The notes beneath the pieces were generated by a model. That model had not been told where the DNA came from. It did not search any database and worked only from the letters and a program-made list of their open reading frames with translations. A stretch of 5,883 nucleotides of DNA from Pseudomonadota bacterium (GTDB lineage Bacteria; Pseudomonadota; Gammaproteobacteria; Natronospirales; REEB76): NCBI GenBank assembly GCA_021779005.1, contig JAJYBN010000082.1, forward strand, positions 1-5,883, given 5' to 3'. Positions 5,790 to 5,883 of this stretch are shown here, in pieces (the first letter of the stretch is position 1; each line of letters opens with the position of its first letter). The translations under genes were made by a program, and so were the position numbers.

Positions 5790-5866
5790 TGGTGGCTACG
5801 GGTGGACTCGAACCACCGACCTCAGCATTATGAGTGCCGCGCTCTAACCAGCTGAGCTACGTAGCC
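5790..5866 (-). tRNA. Elongator tRNA-Met, anticodon CAT
   Basis: On the minus strand a complete 77-nt cloverleaf reads from G at 5866 to the encoded CCA at 5792-5790. Acceptor stem GGCTACG pairs with CGTAGCC, D arm GCTC/GAGC, anticodon stem CGGCA/TGCTG with one G-T pair, anticodon loop CTCATAA, variable AGGTC, T stem GGTGG/CCACC with loop TTCGAGT, discriminator A. The acceptor and D arm match enterobacterial elongator tRNA-Met, not the CAT-anticodon tRNA-Ile2 or initiator tRNA, whose first pair is mismatched. All stems pair, so the gene looks functional despite being the anchor of the repeats to its left. Its promoter lies mostly beyond the right edge. Confidence 0.97.
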
Positions 5867-5883
5867 ATAGGGAGTAATTGAGG

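Overview
The window looks like a chromosomal segment of a gammaproteobacterium. The protein families (DUF3391/HD-GYP, DUF1289, short MAPEG protein), the GC-rich third codon positions and an elongator tRNA-Met very close to the enterobacterial one all point that way. No species can be named from the sequence alone.

Layout. Positions 1-93 hold the tail of an upstream transcription unit closed by a strong intrinsic terminator. Positions 94-742 have no recognisable gene, only one weak 74-codon candidate. Next come two genes in the same direction: a CaCA-type cation exchanger (743-1750) and a small DUF1289 cysteine protein (1790-1990). After a 309-base gap comes a 408-residue DUF3391 + HD-GYP c-di-GMP phosphodiesterase (2300-3526). 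A MAPEG-family membrane protein gene (3944-3560, minus strand) converges on it. Its reading frame is broken by one extra base in an A4 run, and removing that base restores a full 127-residue protein.

Positions 4026-5866 are accessory in character. The minus-strand tRNA-Met(CAT) gene sits at the right edge. Its 3' end (T-stem 3' strand, acceptor 3' strand, CCA and three further bases) is repeated exactly at 5605 and, over 16 bases, at 4027. A one-mismatch 15-mer lies at 4707. Beyond those cores, the 4026 and 5604 copies also carry a second tRNA-Met-like block (variable region, T-stem 5' strand, T-loop start) in the same order as the tRNA, but separated from the 3' part by about 160 and 85 bases. 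They resemble each other as well, including shared small insertions. Between the two copies lies a complete higB-higA type toxin-antitoxin operon with a near-perfect 20-bp palindrome over its promoter, next to a decayed unrecognised coding sequence.

The most economical reading is a 1.6-kb toxin-antitoxin cargo left at a tRNA-Met hotspot, bounded by decayed tRNA-derived repeats, with no recombinase gene in view. Whether the repeats are integrase attachment sites or interrupted tRNA pseudogenes cannot be settled from this window. This repeat system is the part most worth a second look.
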